The translations under genes and the position numbers were made by a program. This document shows positions 6,369 to 6,925 of a stretch of DNA of 6,925 bases, one piece after another (the stretch's first letter is position 1; every line of letters begins with the position of its first letter). The notes beneath the pieces were generated by a model that saw only the letters and a list, made by a program, of their open reading frames with translations, made no database searches and was not told the origin of the DNA. The DNA comes from an uncultured Lysobacteraceae bacterium (GTDB taxonomy: Bacteria > Pseudomonadota > Gammaproteobacteria > Xanthomonadales > Rhodanobacteraceae), in the NCBI GenBank assembly GCA_946480705.1, contig CAMLLF010000212.1:1-6925 (forward strand), in the 5' to 3' direction.

Positions 6369-6925
6369 TCAGGACGCGCGGCGCATCGTCTTGGCTTCGT
6401 CCGATCGCGCGAACTCGAGTTCGCGCAGATAGTCGGCCTGCACGCCGGTCACGTATTCGCCCGAAAAGCACGAGGTATCGAAGGTTTTGAGGTCTTCGTT
6501 GCCTTCGCTGACCGAGGCGACGAGATCGTCGAGATCCTGATAGACCAGCCAGTCGGCACCGAGCAGTTCGGCGACTTCCTCCTCGCTGCGGTTGTGCGCA
6601 ACGAGTTCGGCGGGCGCCGGCATGTCGATGCCGTAGACGTTCGGATAGCGCACCGGCGGCGCGGCCGAGGCGAAGTACACTTTTGTCGCGCCGGCCTCGC
6701 GCGCCATCTGGATGATCTGCTTGGACGTCGTGCCGCGCACGATCGAATCGTCGACGAGCAGCACGGTCTTGCGGCGGAATTCCAGATCGATCGCGTTGAG
6801 CTTGCGGCGCACGGATTTCACGCGTTCGCTCTGCCCCGGCATGATGAAGGTGCGGCCGATGTAGCGGTTCTTGACGAAGCCTTCGCGGTACGACACGCCG
6901 AGGCCGAGCGCGAGCTGCAGCGCCG
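6369..6925 (-). CDS. purF: amidophosphoribosyltransferase, C-terminal part
   Basis: PurF catalyses the first committed step of purine synthesis, using glutamine and PRPP to make phosphoribosylamine in the cytoplasm. Only the C-terminal 185 or so residues are in the window; the frame continues through the right edge, with [16 protein letters not shown] preceding [13 protein letters not shown]. The PRPP-binding signature [17 protein letters not shown] is intact, as are [18 protein letters not shown] and the end segment [19 protein letters not shown], which is characteristic of PurF. The protein ends [10 protein letters not shown], a tail like that of gammaproteobacterial PurF as I recall it. 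The GTG at 6896 is an internal valine codon, not a start. The glutaminase domain with the N-terminal catalytic cysteine lies outside the window. The stop is 13 bases from the stop of the opposing methyltransferase gene. Confidence 0.97.
   Translation of the reverse strand, partial: ALQLALGLGVSYREGFVKNRYIGRTFIMPGQSERVKSVRRKLNAIDLEFRRKTVLLVDDSIVRGTTSKQIIQMAREAGATKVYFASAAPPVRYPNVYGIDMPAPAELVAHNRSEEEVAELLGADWLVYQDLDDLVASVSEGNEDLKTFDTSCFSGEYVTGVQADYLRELEFARSDEAKTMRRAS

Noticed and set aside
1..6925. CRISPR arrays, tRNA/rRNA genes, insertion sequences, attachment sites
   Set aside because: I saw no regularly spaced repeats, cloverleaf-like segments, transposase-like products or flanking terminal repeats.

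Overview
The window is very GC-rich, densely packed bacterial DNA with strong G/C bias at third codon positions. The PurF C-terminus resembles those of gammaproteobacteria, perhaps the Xanthomonadales or a neighbouring order, but that placement is from memory of the family and not from a search. There is no tRNA, rRNA, CRISPR array, insertion sequence or phage gene. Apart from one 124-base divergent gap, genes abut or overlap almost everywhere.

Left block (1-2104, + strand): the 3' part of a DPM1-like family-2 glycosyltransferase, a small DUF2304 membrane protein and a GT4-type glycosyltransferase, all tightly spaced. This looks like part of a cell-surface or lipid-linked glycan locus continuing to the left. 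As written, the GT2 gene has no stop codon in its own frame; a single missing base near 490-530 would let it end at 557 in an ATGA overlap with the next gene.

Middle block (5448 down to 2034, - strand): three genes read as one unit with 1-4 base start/stop overlaps. They are a DUF455 ferritin-like protein, an unrecognised membrane protein with a large probably extracytoplasmic domain, and a polytopic GT-C-like membrane protein. The last gene runs tail-to-tail into the GT4 gene with a 71-base antisense overlap.

Right block: a divergent gap (5449-5572) separates the DUF455 gene from a + strand SAM-dependent methyltransferase with an unusual glycine-poor SAM loop. This gene converges, 13 bases apart, on the 3' part of purF (- strand), which runs off the right edge.

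The two glycosyltransferases plus DUF2304, and the GT-C-like pair facing them, plausibly act in envelope glycan or glycolipid assembly. PurF is housekeeping purine synthesis. The roles of the DUF455 protein and the methyltransferase cannot be deduced here. No clearly new system is evident; the items most worth checking are the GT2 frame break, the split GT2/DUF2304 arrangement, and the unknown membrane protein coupled to the GT-C-like gene.
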